Source of the DNA: Hyphococcus sp.
GTDB taxonomy: Bacteria; Pseudomonadota; Alphaproteobacteria; Caulobacterales; Parvularculaceae
Direction: 5' to 3'
DNA: 64,000 nt
NCBI GenBank assembly: GCA_021776245.1
Contig: JAJFGF010000046.1
Location: 62,001-126,000, forward strand
The notes under the pieces were generated by a model. The model saw only the letters and a list, made by a program, of their open reading frames with translations, made no database searches and was not told the DNA's origin. This document shows positions 25,525 to 34,503 of the stretch, piece after piece. Both the position numbers and the translations under genes were made by a program. The first letter of the stretch is position 1. Every line of letters begins with the position of its first letter.

Positions 25525-26451
25525 ATGACCACCATCCTTTATTCTCATCCGGTTTTTCAACGGCACGAAGTCCCGCCAGGTCATGTTGAACATGCCGACC
25601 GTTATGCGGCTGTGGATCGCGCTTTAGAGGCGCCCGAGTTTGACGCGCTCGAACGGCGCGCGCCGCCTCTGGCGGCGAAGGACGATATTGAACGGGTGCA
25701 TCCGGAGCGCTTTCGTCAGGCGGTTGAAGACGCAGCGCCGAAAACCGGCCTCGCGCAGTTCGACGCCGATACATTCATGGGGCCATCCTCGCTTGAAGCC
25801 GCAATGCGCGCAGCCGGCGGCGCCGTTGCGGCGGTCGACGCTATTTTTGCCGGGGAGGCGCGGAACGCCTTTGTCGCTGCCCGCCCGCCTGGCCATCATG
25901 CGGAGCCCGAACGCGCCATGGGTTTTTGCTTTTTCAACAATGCCGCGATTGCAGCAATGCATGCGCGATCGCTTGGCGCACAGCGCGTCGCGGTCGTTGA
26001 CTTCGATGTGCACCACGGCAACGGAACCGAGGCGGCGTTTTGGCACAATGAAAACGCATTCTTCGCGTCATCTCATGAATGGCCGCAATATCCGGGTACG
26101 GGCCGCGAGAGTGATCGCGGCGCCTTCGACAATATTTGCAACGCGCCATTGGCGACCGGTGAAAGCGGCGAAGCGTTTCGCCGCGTCTGGGGTGAGAAGC
26201 TGTTGCCGGCGCTGTCTGACTTTGAGCCGCAATTCATTGTGATCTCTGCCGGCTTCGACGCCCACGCGGCCGATCCGGTGGGCGGGCTCAATCTTGTCGA
26301 AGACGACTTTGCCTGGGCGACGCAGGAGATTGCCGCGATCGCCCGCGACAAGGCCGAAAGCCGCGTGATTTCGGTTCTTGAGGGCGGTTATGATCTGCCG
26401 GCGCTTGCTTCAAGCGCCGCCGCTCATGTCAGAGCCTTGATGGCGGCCTAG
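25525..26451 (+). CDS. histone-deacetylase-family amidohydrolase
   Basis: The zinc-dependent deacetylase fold of class II HDAC/acetylpolyamine amidohydrolase type is shown by AARPPGHHAEPERAMGFCFFNN (catalytic His pair), VVDFDVHHGNGT (zinc Asp and His), SAGFDAHAADP (zinc Asp) and LEGGYDL (catalytic Tyr). The length of 308 is normal. Bacterial members deacetylate small amides such as acetylpolyamines or protein lysines; the substrate here is unknown. In some alphaproteobacteria this gene sits next to xseB; here it lies 8 kb away. The histidine phosphatase gene follows 40 bp later. Confidence 0.92.
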   Translation: MTTILYSHPVFQRHEVPPGHVEHADRYAAVDRALEAPEFDALERRAPPLAAKDDIERVHPERFRQAVEDAAPKTGLAQFDADTFMGPSSLEAAMRAAGGAVAAVDAIFAGEARNAFVAARPPGHHAEPERAMGFCFFNNAAIAAMHARSLGAQRVAVVDFDVHHGNGTEAAFWHNENAFFASSHEWPQYPGTGRESDRGAFDNICNAPLATGESGEAFRRVWGEKLLPALSDFEPQFIVISAGFDAHAADPVGGLNLVEDDFAWATQEIAAIARDKAESRVISVLEGGYDLPALASSAAAHVRALMAA

Positions 26452-26491
26452 AAAGCAAGCCATAAGGTCGAGTCGAGGGAACTGAAACAGC

Positions 26492-27103
26492 ATGACCGGA
26501 CGTATTATTACAGCCCGACACGGGCGCCCGGACCTGTCGCGCGATCTCAAGATCACCGCGCAGGAGTATGGAGACTGGTGGGCGCAATACGACGCCAGCG
26601 GTCTGCACGCCGACGAACGTCCGCCGCAAGGGCTCGTTGAGCTTGCCCAGGGCGCGAAGACGATATTGTCGTCGACTTTGCCTCGGGCAATCGAAACGGC
26701 GCGGCATGCGACGGGCGCCGTGCGTGAAGTGCCGGCCGATTCGATTTTCGTTGAGGCGCCGCTGCCGCCGCCGCCAGTGCCGTTTCTAAAACTGCGGCCG
26801 GGAACCTGGGGCGTTATCTCGCGGAGTTTCTGGTTTTGGGGTTATGCCCCGGCAGGCGTGGAGACTCACCTGGAGGCTTGGGGCCGCGTCAGGAATATTA
26901 CCGCGCGACTCGCTGAACATGCAGAAAAGGGCGACGTCCTGCTCTGCGCCCACGGCTATCTCAACTGGATGATTGACCGGCGTCTTAAAAAGGAAGGCTG
27001 GACGCTGGTGGAGCGCAACGGCGCCAATCATTACTGGTCCTGGCGTATTTACGAACCGCCCGGCTTGCGTGACGGCGTTGAGACGCCAGCGATTGCAGAA
27101 TGA
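26492..27103 (+). CDS. histidine phosphatase superfamily protein
   Basis: The 203-residue protein has the phosphohistidine nucleophile motif ARHGRPD near residue 9, the STLPRAIETARHATG block with the conserved Arg, and CAHGYLN with the second catalytic His toward the C-terminus, as in phosphoglycerate mutase-like phosphatases. A proline-rich linker (PLPPPPVPFLKL) and a Trp-rich region (FWFWGYAPAG) lie in the cap, where substrate is usually chosen. Such proteins hydrolyse phosphoesters in the cytoplasm; the substrate is unknown. It is the last gene of a plus-strand run. Confidence 0.85.
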   Translation: MTGRIITARHGRPDLSRDLKITAQEYGDWWAQYDASGLHADERPPQGLVELAQGAKTILSSTLPRAIETARHATGAVREVPADSIFVEAPLPPPPVPFLKLRPGTWGVISRSFWFWGYAPAGVETHLEAWGRVRNITARLAEHAEKGDVLLCAHGYLNWMIDRRLKKEGWTLVERNGANHYWSWRIYEPPGLRDGVETPAIAE

Positions 27104-27297
27104 AGTGAACGGCGATCTGTCCGCTCGTGAGTGTCTTTGCGATGACCGTTCGGGAGCAAGCGTAGTTTATTTCTTGGCGTCCTGACCCGCTATTCGGCGA
27201 TGGCGTTGAATGAGGCTGCGTTTTCACTGCAAACGTGGAGCGGCAATCATTTGTAACAGCAGAACGCAAACGTCATGAATTATCGATGCAAGGCCGC

Positions 27298-28014
27298 TTA
27301 AATATTCAACCAGCGTTTCAAATCATCAATGCGTGCGCGGCCAACGGGTAATGCGGCGCCGGTTGACAGGATCAAACTGTACCGGCTGCCGGATTGCGCG
27401 CGATATTCGGACGCATAGGAACGGTTGACGATATGAGAGCGGTGAATGCGACAAAATTCCTGGCCAAGCATTGCCTCCAATTCGATCATTGTTTTTCGTG
27501 TAAGCAGCCGTTTGCCGCTGCTGAGTTCGATTTCTACATAGTCGTCGGCGCCGTGCAACGCGACTACATCGCCTAGCGGCGTGAAAACCACGCCGGACCC
27601 TGGCGTCGCAGGCGCGCCGCCAAGATATTTGACTGGCGGGGCGAGCGGATCGCGGCCGGCCAACGCACGGTCAATTGCCTGGGCGATGCGCTCTTTGGAA
27701 AACGGCTTTGCGACGAAATCGACAACGCCATAGGAAAAGGCGTCGACGGCGCGTGATTGATCGGCTGATACGACGATTGTGCGCGCCGGTGAGCGTATGT
27801 CGATTTCCAAAAGATCAAACCCGTCAACGCCGAAGAGATTCAAGTCGAGAAACAACACTGCGGACGCCGGCAGAAGCTCAGCCAACGGCGTAGCCTCCTC
27901 GACGCTACGGGCGAATGCGCTTTTGCCCGCCTGTTTTCCGAGGGCTTCGCGCGCAAATCGCTCAAGCCGCTTCGCGACCAGCGGCTCGTCCTCGACAATG
28001 AGGAGGTCAATCAC
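27298..28014 (-). CDS. LytTR-family response regulator
   Basis: The receiver domain (residues 1-120) has LIVEDEP acidic pocket, FLDLNL with the phosphoacceptor Asp, VVSADQS and VAKPFSKE (Lys). The C-terminal ~100 residues are LytTR: LHGADDYVEIELSSGKRLLTRKT, then FCRIHRSHIVNRSYASEY and ALPVGRARIDDLKRWL. The GTG at 28014 overlaps the kinase stop by four bases (GTGA) and is chosen over the TTG at 28026. It is coupled to the LytS-like kinase and probably binds direct repeats in target promoters. Confidence 0.92.
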   Translation of the reverse strand: MIDLLIVEDEPLVAKRLERFAREALGKQAGKSAFARSVEEATPLAELLPASAVLFLDLNLFGVDGFDLLEIDIRSPARTIVVSADQSRAVDAFSYGVVDFVAKPFSKERIAQAIDRALAGRDPLAPPVKYLGGAPATPGSGVVFTPLGDVVALHGADDYVEIELSSGKRLLTRKTMIELEAMLGQEFCRIHRSHIVNRSYASEYRAQSGSRYSLILSTGAALPVGRARIDDLKRWLNI

Positions 28015-29714
28015 GGAGACCGCCAATTAATGACTGTCTCCCAAAACCTGGGGGTCGGCGCAGATTCGAGGCTCCAATCATCGCCAAAGGCCTCCTTAAG
28101 GCGCGCGCGGATATAAGCGAGTCCCGCGCCATTTTGCGATGATGTTTTTGAGTCGGCTTGCGTTGGCGCACGGCACAGGATCGAAATATCTTTGCCGGAC
28201 AGCGTGGTTTTGACCTCAAATTCCGCACTATCGCGATATTCGTTATGTGTAAATGCGTTCTCTATCAGCGTCAGCAGCACCGCCGGAGGACATTGAATGT
28301 CCGGCGTCGCGCCATCGATTTGCAGTGAAAACGTTGCGTCGGCGCGGAGCGACATCACTTTCAAATGCTGCCGGCAAAGCTCAAGCTCGTCATCAAGCGA
28401 GATGAGGGTATTGTCGCTGATATCATAGAGCAGACGAAGCTCACGACTGAGCGCGTCAATCATGGCGACGCCGGTTTTTGGCTCGGATTCAATCCATTCT
28501 GAAAGCGTCGTCAGTGTGTTCATCAGAAAATGCGGCTGAATTTGCTTTTTCAGTAATTCATGCCGCAACCGGACGGTTTGAAGCGCAGCTTCTTCGCGCG
28601 CGCGTTGTTCGTCGCTAAGCAAACGAATTTGCGTTGCAAACAAAATGATAATCAACGCCGCCATCGCCAGATAATATGTCTGGTCAAGGAATTGATAAGG
28701 CGCGAGAATTGCAGCGAGGAGAAAAATCGCAAATCCAATAGCGGAAAGAAATGCTCCACGCTTTCGGTTTTTTGCGCCAATCAATGCGGCAACAAGCGCT
28801 GCGATCATAAAAATCAAGATGATCAGACCGAGTTTTGAGTCGAAGCCGGGCGCCAGAAAAATTGCGAACCCACTGACGATGACTGCAAGGGCGGTAGTTT
28901 GCGCAGTTCTCTGCGGGGTAAAGCGGAGCCCCGAGAAAACGGACAAAGCGACGCCTGCGATAAACGCGAAGCCAAGCATCAAATATAGCCGCAACATATG
29001 CGACGGATAGAGGTAATGATCGAAGGCGCGCCAGGATTCGGCGGCGAGTTGTGCGATAACGGCGAAAGCCAGAATGCCGAGTGCGAGCGAAGAGGCGTCG
29101 CGCCTGTTCGATGCATAAAATCCGAGAAAATAGAATGCGCCGAGGGCGATCGCGCCGCCGGCCGCAATCGCCGGAATATAGGATTGAAGGCGTCGTCTGG
29201 TTGGCGATTCATAAGCCGCCAGATGAAAACTGTGGATTGGCCAGTGGAGCCGAGCGCCGAGATGGTGGCTTGAAATTCGGATAGCGAAAACATTTGCGTC
29301 TGGACGAATGAGATCGGCAGGGACGTAAAATACGGCGTCCAGCGCGCCGGGCGTCTCGTCCGCTGGCGTCGCGCCTGGAATGCCGTTTTCGCCAATCATG
29401 ACGCCATTGAGAAAGACTTCGCGGGAAGCGAGCGCGGAAAGAAAAAAACCGAGGGGTTGATCTGCGGCCGCTGCGGCCAGCCTGTCTCCATCAATATAGG
29501 CGCGGACCCAAATGATTCGGCCCTGAGGATCGATATTCGCGGGCGCAGTGCGCGCCCAGTTTGCGTCGTCAAAATTCGGCGCTGCGTATTGCGGATCATC
29601 CCCTTCGACAACCCGCACCTCCTCAAAACGGATGAAATCGCTGCGCGTCGATTGCGCTGCCGCGGCGCCTGGCAGCAACGCTATCAAAATTATGGCGAAT
29701 AAAAACCGGATCAT
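28011..29714 (-). CDS. LytS-type sensor histidine kinase with periplasmic domain
   Basis: A signal peptide (ends AAAAQ, ~20) leads into a jelly-roll-like periplasmic domain (~25-165: WVRAYIDGDRL, REVFLNGVMIGENG, FAIRISSHHLG). Seven or so hydrophobic helices follow (~175-360), a 7TMR-DISM-like layout. The cytoplasmic part is His_kinase: QIQPHFLMNTLTTL with the phosphoaccepting His, then LIENAFTHN (N box) and GAGLAYIRARLKEAFG (G box). No ribosome site is evident before ATG 29714. It sits first in the operon with the LytTR regulator. The sensed signal is unknown, perhaps a sugar-like ligand. Confidence 0.9.
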   Translation of the reverse strand: MIRFLFAIILIALLPGAAAAQSTRSDFIRFEEVRVVEGDDPQYAAPNFDDANWARTAPANIDPQGRIIWVRAYIDGDRLAAAAADQPLGFFLSALASREVFLNGVMIGENGIPGATPADETPGALDAVFYVPADLIRPDANVFAIRISSHHLGARLHWPIHSFHLAAYESPTRRRLQSYIPAIAAGGAIALGAFYFLGFYASNRRDASSLALGILAFAVIAQLAAESWRAFDHYLYPSHMLRLYLMLGFAFIAGVALSVFSGLRFTPQRTAQTTALAVIVSGFAIFLAPGFDSKLGLIILIFMIAALVAALIGAKNRKRGAFLSAIGFAIFLLAAILAPYQFLDQTYYLAMAALIIILFATQIRLLSDEQRAREEAALQTVRLRHELLKKQIQPHFLMNTLTTLSEWIESEPKTGVAMIDALSRELRLLYDISDNTLISLDDELELCRQHLKVMSLRADATFSLQIDGATPDIQCPPAVLLTLIENAFTHNEYRDSAEFEVKTTLSGKDISILCRAPTQADSKTSSQNGAGLAYIRARLKEAFGDDWSLESAPTPRFWETVINWRSP

Positions 29715-29768
29715 CGGGTGATCATATCAGCAATTTGATTGAGTTCCGAACCGAATCCGCGCGAAACC

Positions 29769-29802
29769 GAGCGGTTCGCCGATGACAGGAGCGGTTCGCC
29801 GA
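29769..29802. promoter_or_regulatory. 14-bp direct repeat, 20-bp period
   Basis: GAGCGGTTCGCCGA occurs at 29769-29782 and 29789-29802, in phase on two helical turns. It is in the divergent gap between the LytS kinase gene and the serine hydrolase gene. LytTR proteins bind direct repeats about 21 bp apart, so this is a candidate site for the neighbouring regulator. Confidence 0.45.
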
Positions 29803-29872
29803 GTTCATCGCGCGACCTGGCCGCGCATAGTTCATAATCTCCGTATTGTCTACGAGCTCCAGCGAGGTCTCT

Positions 29873-31216
29873 ATGTTGAAGTCTTCTCAGTGGAAGCAGA
29901 TGTTTCGCGGTTTATCTCTGGCGGCGGCGATATTTATTCTGCCTTTATTGAATGTCGTACAAGCTGGAGAGAACGGCGATCAATGTCGCGGGATAAATGA
30001 ATTTGTTGAGCCGTTCGTTGAGACCGCAATGTTTGACGGCGTTGTGATGATTGAAATTTCGGGCGAGACTTTTTCCTGCTTTTACGGCTTTTCAAATTAC
30101 GAGCACAGCCTTCGCCACGATATTCACACTCGGTACCGGATCGCATCCGTTTCCAAGTTGCTGACCGACGCGGCATTTGCGCGATTGCTTCAGCAGGACA
30201 CGCTTTCGCTTGATGATTTGATTTCAATATATTTGCCGGATTTTCCAAATGCCGATCAGGTAACCATCCGGCAATTGCTTAACCATACGTCCGGTATAGC
30301 GCACACAAATGCGCAACCTTGGGGCAATGGACGAATTTCTCTTTCCATCGATGAGATCATAAAAAAGTTAGCGCAAACTCCATTTGATTTTGAGCCTGGT
30401 AACAACCGGCAATACAGCAATGGCGGTTATGCTGTCGCCGCAAAAATACTGGAAGTCGCGACAGGCGAGGAATACGGCGCCGCGATGAGAAGACTGGTAT
30501 TTGATCCCTTGGGAATGAATAATTCGGGGCACATTGCCGATGCTCGTGCGCTGGCGCCCCGCATGGCCATCGGTTATGAGCCTGGCATTGTGCCTGGCCT
30601 CCGCCGCCATACGAGATTTTATGCAGTCGAAACCCGCCCAGGCGGCGGATCTCTTTATTCAACCGCGCCCGACATGATGGCGTTTGTAAGGGCCCTTACT
30701 GCGGGCGAATTTGTTTCGCCCGCCTTTTTGCAAGATGTGATGGGCATAGAGGCCGAAAAACTGATCCGGTCAGAAGGCCGTTCACCAGGCTTTGTCGCTA
30801 AAATCTATCGAGACCCGGCGCTCGATTTGAACATTGTCAGCTTGTCGAACAATTATTCTGTACCGGCGGATTGGGCCAAGGCGATTGCCGAAATTGTTGT
30901 TGAACCGGCACCAAAACCGACATGGCCGCAACTGAAACTGTCTCAAGAAAAAGTCGTTCGTGATAATCCCATACTAGGTACGTACGATTCAAATTTCGGC
31001 GTCCAGGTCGCAATTAAATGGCGCAATGGCGCTGTATATTTTGAAGATGTGGAAAATCAATTGCGTGTCGCCATGCCGTTGCTTTCTGACGGCGCTTTTC
31101 TGTTGCCGATCTATTATTCAATTTGCCGGCAAAACAGCGAGTCACGTGTGATCCAATGTAAGATTTTGTCGGGCGATGATCGCTATACGCAGATTTACAC
31201 GCCGATTGCGCAATAG
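29873..31216 (+). CDS. secreted serine beta-lactamase-family hydrolase
   Basis: ATG 29873 with GCGAGG upstream is preferred over the frame-opening TTG at 29846. A signal peptide ends near VVQA (~31). The catalytic domain has S92-V-S-K95 (SxxK), YSNGGYAVAA (YxN) and TRPGGGSLYST (third-motif region, without the usual KTG). A C-terminal ~100-residue beta domain (LKLSQEKVVRDNPILGTYDSN) resembles the DUF3471-type tail. It acts in the periplasm, probably as peptidase or esterase. It is divergent from the LytS/LytTR operon and shares its regulatory gap. Confidence 0.86.
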   Translation: MLKSSQWKQMFRGLSLAAAIFILPLLNVVQAGENGDQCRGINEFVEPFVETAMFDGVVMIEISGETFSCFYGFSNYEHSLRHDIHTRYRIASVSKLLTDAAFARLLQQDTLSLDDLISIYLPDFPNADQVTIRQLLNHTSGIAHTNAQPWGNGRISLSIDEIIKKLAQTPFDFEPGNNRQYSNGGYAVAAKILEVATGEEYGAAMRRLVFDPLGMNNSGHIADARALAPRMAIGYEPGIVPGLRRHTRFYAVETRPGGGSLYSTAPDMMAFVRALTAGEFVSPAFLQDVMGIEAEKLIRSEGRSPGFVAKIYRDPALDLNIVSLSNNYSVPADWAKAIAEIVVEPAPKPTWPQLKLSQEKVVRDNPILGTYDSNFGVQVAIKWRNGAVYFEDVENQLRVAMPLLSDGAFLLPIYYSICRQNSESRVIQCKILSGDDRYTQIYTPIAQ

Positions 31217-31327
31217 AGTGGTTGGCCGAATTCCCGAGACATTCACCGATTATCATGTGTCATCTCAGCAGAGGGCGTCAGTATCGACAATATCGTTTGG
31301 CCGGTTCCGCGAGAAGGAAAAGACATC

Positions 31328-32800
31328 ATGGAGAACCTATTGCGTAAGATCGCGTTGCTGACGCTTGGTGCGGTATCGGCTGGCTGCGCCGGAGTGCACA
31401 CGAATACCGGCGAGAATCTAACGCCGCCAGTTGAGGATCCCTATCTCTTTGAACCGAATGACGGCGAAAGCGTCGCGGCGCTGCGCGGCTCTTTTATTGT
31501 TCCCGAAAATCGCAGCGATCCGAATTCGCGCGATATCACGCTGCACTATGTCAAGTTTCCATCGACAAGCGAAAATCCCGGCGCTCCGATCGTTTATCTT
31601 GCCGGGGGGCCTGGCGGCTCCGGCGTCAATACTGCGCGCGGTCGACGATTTCCGCTTTTCATGGCGCTGCGCGAAGTTGCCGATGTAATCGCTTTTGATC
31701 AGCGCGGTACGAATTGGTCGAACGATCTTCCGGAATGTAAAACGCAAATCAGTTACCCGCTTGACCAGCCGCTTGAAGCGAATGCGCCGGAACAACTATA
31801 CGAACAGGCCGCCGCCGAGTGCCTTGAAAAATGGTCCGAGGCGGATTTCGATTTGACCGGCTACAACACGCTTGAAAGCGCGCGCGACCTCGATGATTTG
31901 CGTGTTCATTTGGGCGCCAAAAAGATCAATCTCTGGTCGATCAGCTACGGAACGCATTTGGCGCTGGCGGCAGTCAAAATTATGGACAATCGAATCGACC
32001 GCATCGTGATGACTGGCGCTGAGGGTTTGCATCAAACGGTAAAACTGCCGGCGCGAACCGATGAATTTTTTGGTCGTGTGCAGGATGCGATTGATCAAGA
32101 CCCTGCGGCCAAAGCGATTTATCCTGACATAGCATCCTTGATGCGCCGCGTTCAGGCAAAACTCGACGCTGACCCTGTAACGGTGGAAATTGAAGGGCCG
32201 GATGGCGCGCCCGTTACGCTTTTCTACGGCAAAACAGATATGCAAATGATCACGTCGTTTGCCATTGCCGACCCTTCGAATACAGCGCGCATTTTGTCAT
32301 TGTATCTGGCGATTGACGCCGGCCAGTATCAGCCCGCAGCGCCGCTGATTTATCGTTTTCTTCGTTCCGGAACGATTGAATTCAGCCCCATGTCGACGGC
32401 CATGGATATTGCGTCAGGCATTTCCGATGAACGGCTCGCCCTGGTCGAAAAGCAGGCGGAGACATCATTGGTCGGATCATTTTTGAATTTCCCAATGCCA
32501 CACTTAAAAGATGCGTTCGGCGACCTCGATCTAGGTGAAGAGTTCAGATCCCTGCCGAAGTCGAAAACGCCGACACTTTTGCTGACGGGAACCCTGGACG
32601 GACGCACTTATCCAAATTCGCAGACCGAAGCTGTCGCCGGATTTTCCGACGTGACGCAAGTAATGGTCAAAAATGCCGGTCACAATCTCTTCATGTCATC
32701 GCCGGAGGTTAGTGAGCGTATTATAGAGTTCTTTCACGGTAATGCGGCCCGCGCGGAGCCAATCGTGCTGCCGCTGCCGGATTTCAAACCTCAGCAATAA
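31328..32800 (+). CDS. alpha/beta hydrolase lipoprotein (S33, tripeptidyl/prolyl aminopeptidase-like)
   Basis: A lipoprotein signal ends VSAGC (Cys 20). The hydrolase fold shows IVYLAGGPGGSG (oxyanion hole), FDQRGTNWS, WSISYGTHLAL (nucleophile Ser in the SxSxGT elbow), LLTGTLDGRT (Asp) and VKNAGHNLFM (His), the triad order of S33 peptidases of the SCO7095/tripeptidyl-aminopeptidase type. A long lid (~215-400) separates the halves. It probably releases N-terminal peptides or proline in the periplasm. AAGGAAAA precedes the ATG. It follows the serine hydrolase gene by 111 bp on the same strand. Confidence 0.87.
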   Translation: MENLLRKIALLTLGAVSAGCAGVHTNTGENLTPPVEDPYLFEPNDGESVAALRGSFIVPENRSDPNSRDITLHYVKFPSTSENPGAPIVYLAGGPGGSGVNTARGRRFPLFMALREVADVIAFDQRGTNWSNDLPECKTQISYPLDQPLEANAPEQLYEQAAAECLEKWSEADFDLTGYNTLESARDLDDLRVHLGAKKINLWSISYGTHLALAAVKIMDNRIDRIVMTGAEGLHQTVKLPARTDEFFGRVQDAIDQDPAAKAIYPDIASLMRRVQAKLDADPVTVEIEGPDGAPVTLFYGKTDMQMITSFAIADPSNTARILSLYLAIDAGQYQPAAPLIYRFLRSGTIEFSPMSTAMDIASGISDERLALVEKQAETSLVGSFLNFPMPHLKDAFGDLDLGEEFRSLPKSKTPTLLLTGTLDGRTYPNSQTEAVAGFSDVTQVMVKNAGHNLFMSSPEVSERIIEFFHGNAARAEPIVLPLPDFKPQQ

Positions 32801-32866
32801 CTAAAAGGCGGTTACCGTCAAGATTACGACTATTGATGCGTGATTTCTGTGACGCCGCCGATTAAT

Positions 32867-33481
32867 TTACTTGATATTCTCGATCTTATTGTTCGAACCA
32901 AAGCCAACACCAGGGCGTTCGACCGGGCCCGATGAGATGCCGACAGACATTCTAGCAAGTGACAATTCTAAATTGTCCATGCTGCGCGTTGTGTCGGCTA
33001 CGTATGCGACCTGCACGGGATGATTTCCCGTTATCTCCGGCGTTACAAAAAAGCCAAGAATTTTCCATTCGCTGCTTCGCTTTAGAATGTTCACGCTAAA
33101 GGACGCATTCGCTTTTTCAAATTCCGCTGTAGCCGAACATTCCGCCAACACCAATTCGCCATTTCCAGAATTAATTTCGTAGCGCGTTATTAGGCAGGAA
33201 GCTCCATTGTAGGAAGTCATTGCGCCGAGCTGAAACGAAGCCGTCGCCATCAACTCCTCAAGGACCCCGTTTTTCAAAATATCTGCAAGTTCCGGGGCTG
33301 CGCGAGAAGATAGCTCTTCGCCGTCCCAATTCGTTGCTACCGCCGGGATTGCTGTATCGGCGAATGCATGGGCTTCATCCAAAATTGGTTTCGCGCGTTG
33401 GAAACCAATAAAGAAAAGCGAGCCAATCAAAATGACGACAAGCAAGGCAAGCGTGCCAATAATAGCGAGAAATGTTTTCAT
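32867..33481 (-). CDS. membrane-anchored protein of unknown function
   Basis: I do not recognise this family. The 204-residue protein begins with one strongly hydrophobic helix (KTFLAIIGTLALLVVILIGSLFFIGF), then a helical stretch (AKPILDEAHAFADTAIPAV) and a beta-rich region with two Cys (CLITRY, LAECSATAEFE) and alternating hydrophobics, as in NTF2-like or SnoaL-like domains. GGGGATC precedes the ATG. It is convergent with the S33 hydrolase gene. The predicted location is periplasmic, anchored to the inner membrane. Confidence 0.65.
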   Translation of the reverse strand: MKTFLAIIGTLALLVVILIGSLFFIGFQRAKPILDEAHAFADTAIPAVATNWDGEELSSRAAPELADILKNGVLEELMATASFQLGAMTSYNGASCLITRYEINSGNGELVLAECSATAEFEKANASFSVNILKRSSEWKILGFFVTPEITGNHPVQVAYVADTTRSMDNLELSLARMSVGISSGPVERPGVGFGSNNKIENIK

Positions 33482-33681
33482 GATCCCCTCCAGACCGCAC
33501 CCTTATTGTTCATGTTATTGATAATTTGGAATGGAGCAACCGCCCCGCCACGCAAAAAACAACTAGCTTGCCTTCTGCGCCCCTCCGCCGCAAAAATTGC
33601 CTGTGATCGCCAAGCTAGCCGACACAAGCGTATTTACTGAGCCAGACGCATGCCTTATGCCGCGGCGCTGAGAGGAATGCG

Positions 33682-34164
33682 ATGACATATCATCTTGCAC
33701 AGTTAAATATCGCGCGGTTTCGATTGCCCGCCGATCACCCGGTCAATGCAGATTTCGTCAGTAATCTGGACCGCGTAAATGCGATAGCGGAAACGCAGCC
33801 CGGGTTTGTCTGGCGGCTGATCGGAGAAGGCAATAATGCGCTCGATCTCAAGGCCTTCGACGACCCGAATGTTGCAGTCAATATGTCTGTTTGGGCTGAT
33901 CTGGAATCGCTGGCGGCATTTGCTTATCGAAATGAAGACCATCGCGCGATCATGCGTCGCCGTCATGAATGGTTTGAACAGATGGAATTCCACCTCGTAT
34001 TGTGGTGGGTAGCGGCAGGATGCAGGCCAATATTGGAGGAGGCGAAAATACGCCTCAATTTGCTCCGCCGAAAGGGGCCGACGGCGGATGCATTTACATT
34101 CAAAGAGCCATTCCCCGCACCCGGTGAAAGCGATATAAGCCCCGTGCTCGACGAATGTGCATAA
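33682..34164 (+). CDS. DUF3291 protein
   Basis: The 160-residue protein opens YHLAQLNIARFRLPADHPVNADFVSNLDRVNAIAE and has PGFVWRL and the paired Trp/His segment RHEWFEQMEFHLVLWWV, which define DUF3291, a dimeric alpha/beta-barrel-like family related to antibiotic-biosynthesis monooxygenase folds. No biochemical function is established. GAGAGGAA precedes the ATG. The xseB gene follows 17 bp later, so the two are likely cotranscribed. Confidence 0.82.
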   Translation: MTYHLAQLNIARFRLPADHPVNADFVSNLDRVNAIAETQPGFVWRLIGEGNNALDLKAFDDPNVAVNMSVWADLESLAAFAYRNEDHRAIMRRRHEWFEQMEFHLVLWWVAAGCRPILEEAKIRLNLLRRKGPTADAFTFKEPFPAPGESDISPVLDECA

Positions 34165-34181
34165 GGATTGGAAATAAATAG

Positions 34182-34427
34182 ATGGCCAAGAAATCTGGTG
34201 ATTTGGCGACCCTGTCATTTGAAAAGGCGCTCGCCGAACTGGAAGAGATTGTACGCAAGCTGGAAAGTGGAGCGGCAGAACTTGAGGAATCAATTGCACT
34301 TTATGAGCGCGGCGCGGCGCTAAAGGCCCATTGCGAATCGAAATTGAAATCTGCCCAGGAAAAAATTGAGAAAATTGTTGTTGACGGCGCAGGCGTCGCG
34401 AAAACAGAGCCTGCGAGTTTCGACTAG
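34182..34427 (+). CDS. xseB: exodeoxyribonuclease VII small subunit
   Basis: XseB forms helical filaments around XseA in the single-strand-specific ExoVII complex. At 81 residues, the pattern [43 protein letters not shown] is diagnostic, with two antiparallel helices and the invariant LE..V..LE..G spacing. In many alphaproteobacteria xseB is followed by ispA and dxs; here an SDR gene on the other strand takes the place of ispA. An imperfect hairpin starts right after the stop. Confidence 0.95.
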   Translation: MAKKSGDLATLSFEKALAELEEIVRKLESGAAELEESIALYERGAALKAHCESKLKSAQEKIEKIVVDGAGVAKTEPASFD

Positions 34428-34469
34428 CGCTCTTTCACCGAAAATGATTCCGGTTTCTCGGTTCGAGCG
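34428..34469 (+). terminator. imperfect hairpin after xseB
   Basis: CGCTC (34428-34432) pairs with GAGCG (34465-34469) and an inner ACCGA with TCGGT, with small bulges. It starts one base after the xseB stop. No T-run follows, so it may be a weak or factor-dependent terminator, or a palindromic repeat. Confidence 0.35.
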
Positions 34470-34503
34470 AGGCCAGTAAGCGCCGAATGCGACACAACAA
34501 TAA

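Noticed and set aside
26985-27269. 94-residue minus-strand frame after the histidine phosphatase gene
   Set aside because: It overlaps the end of a well-supported gene and has low-complexity, basic composition typical of an antisense frame.
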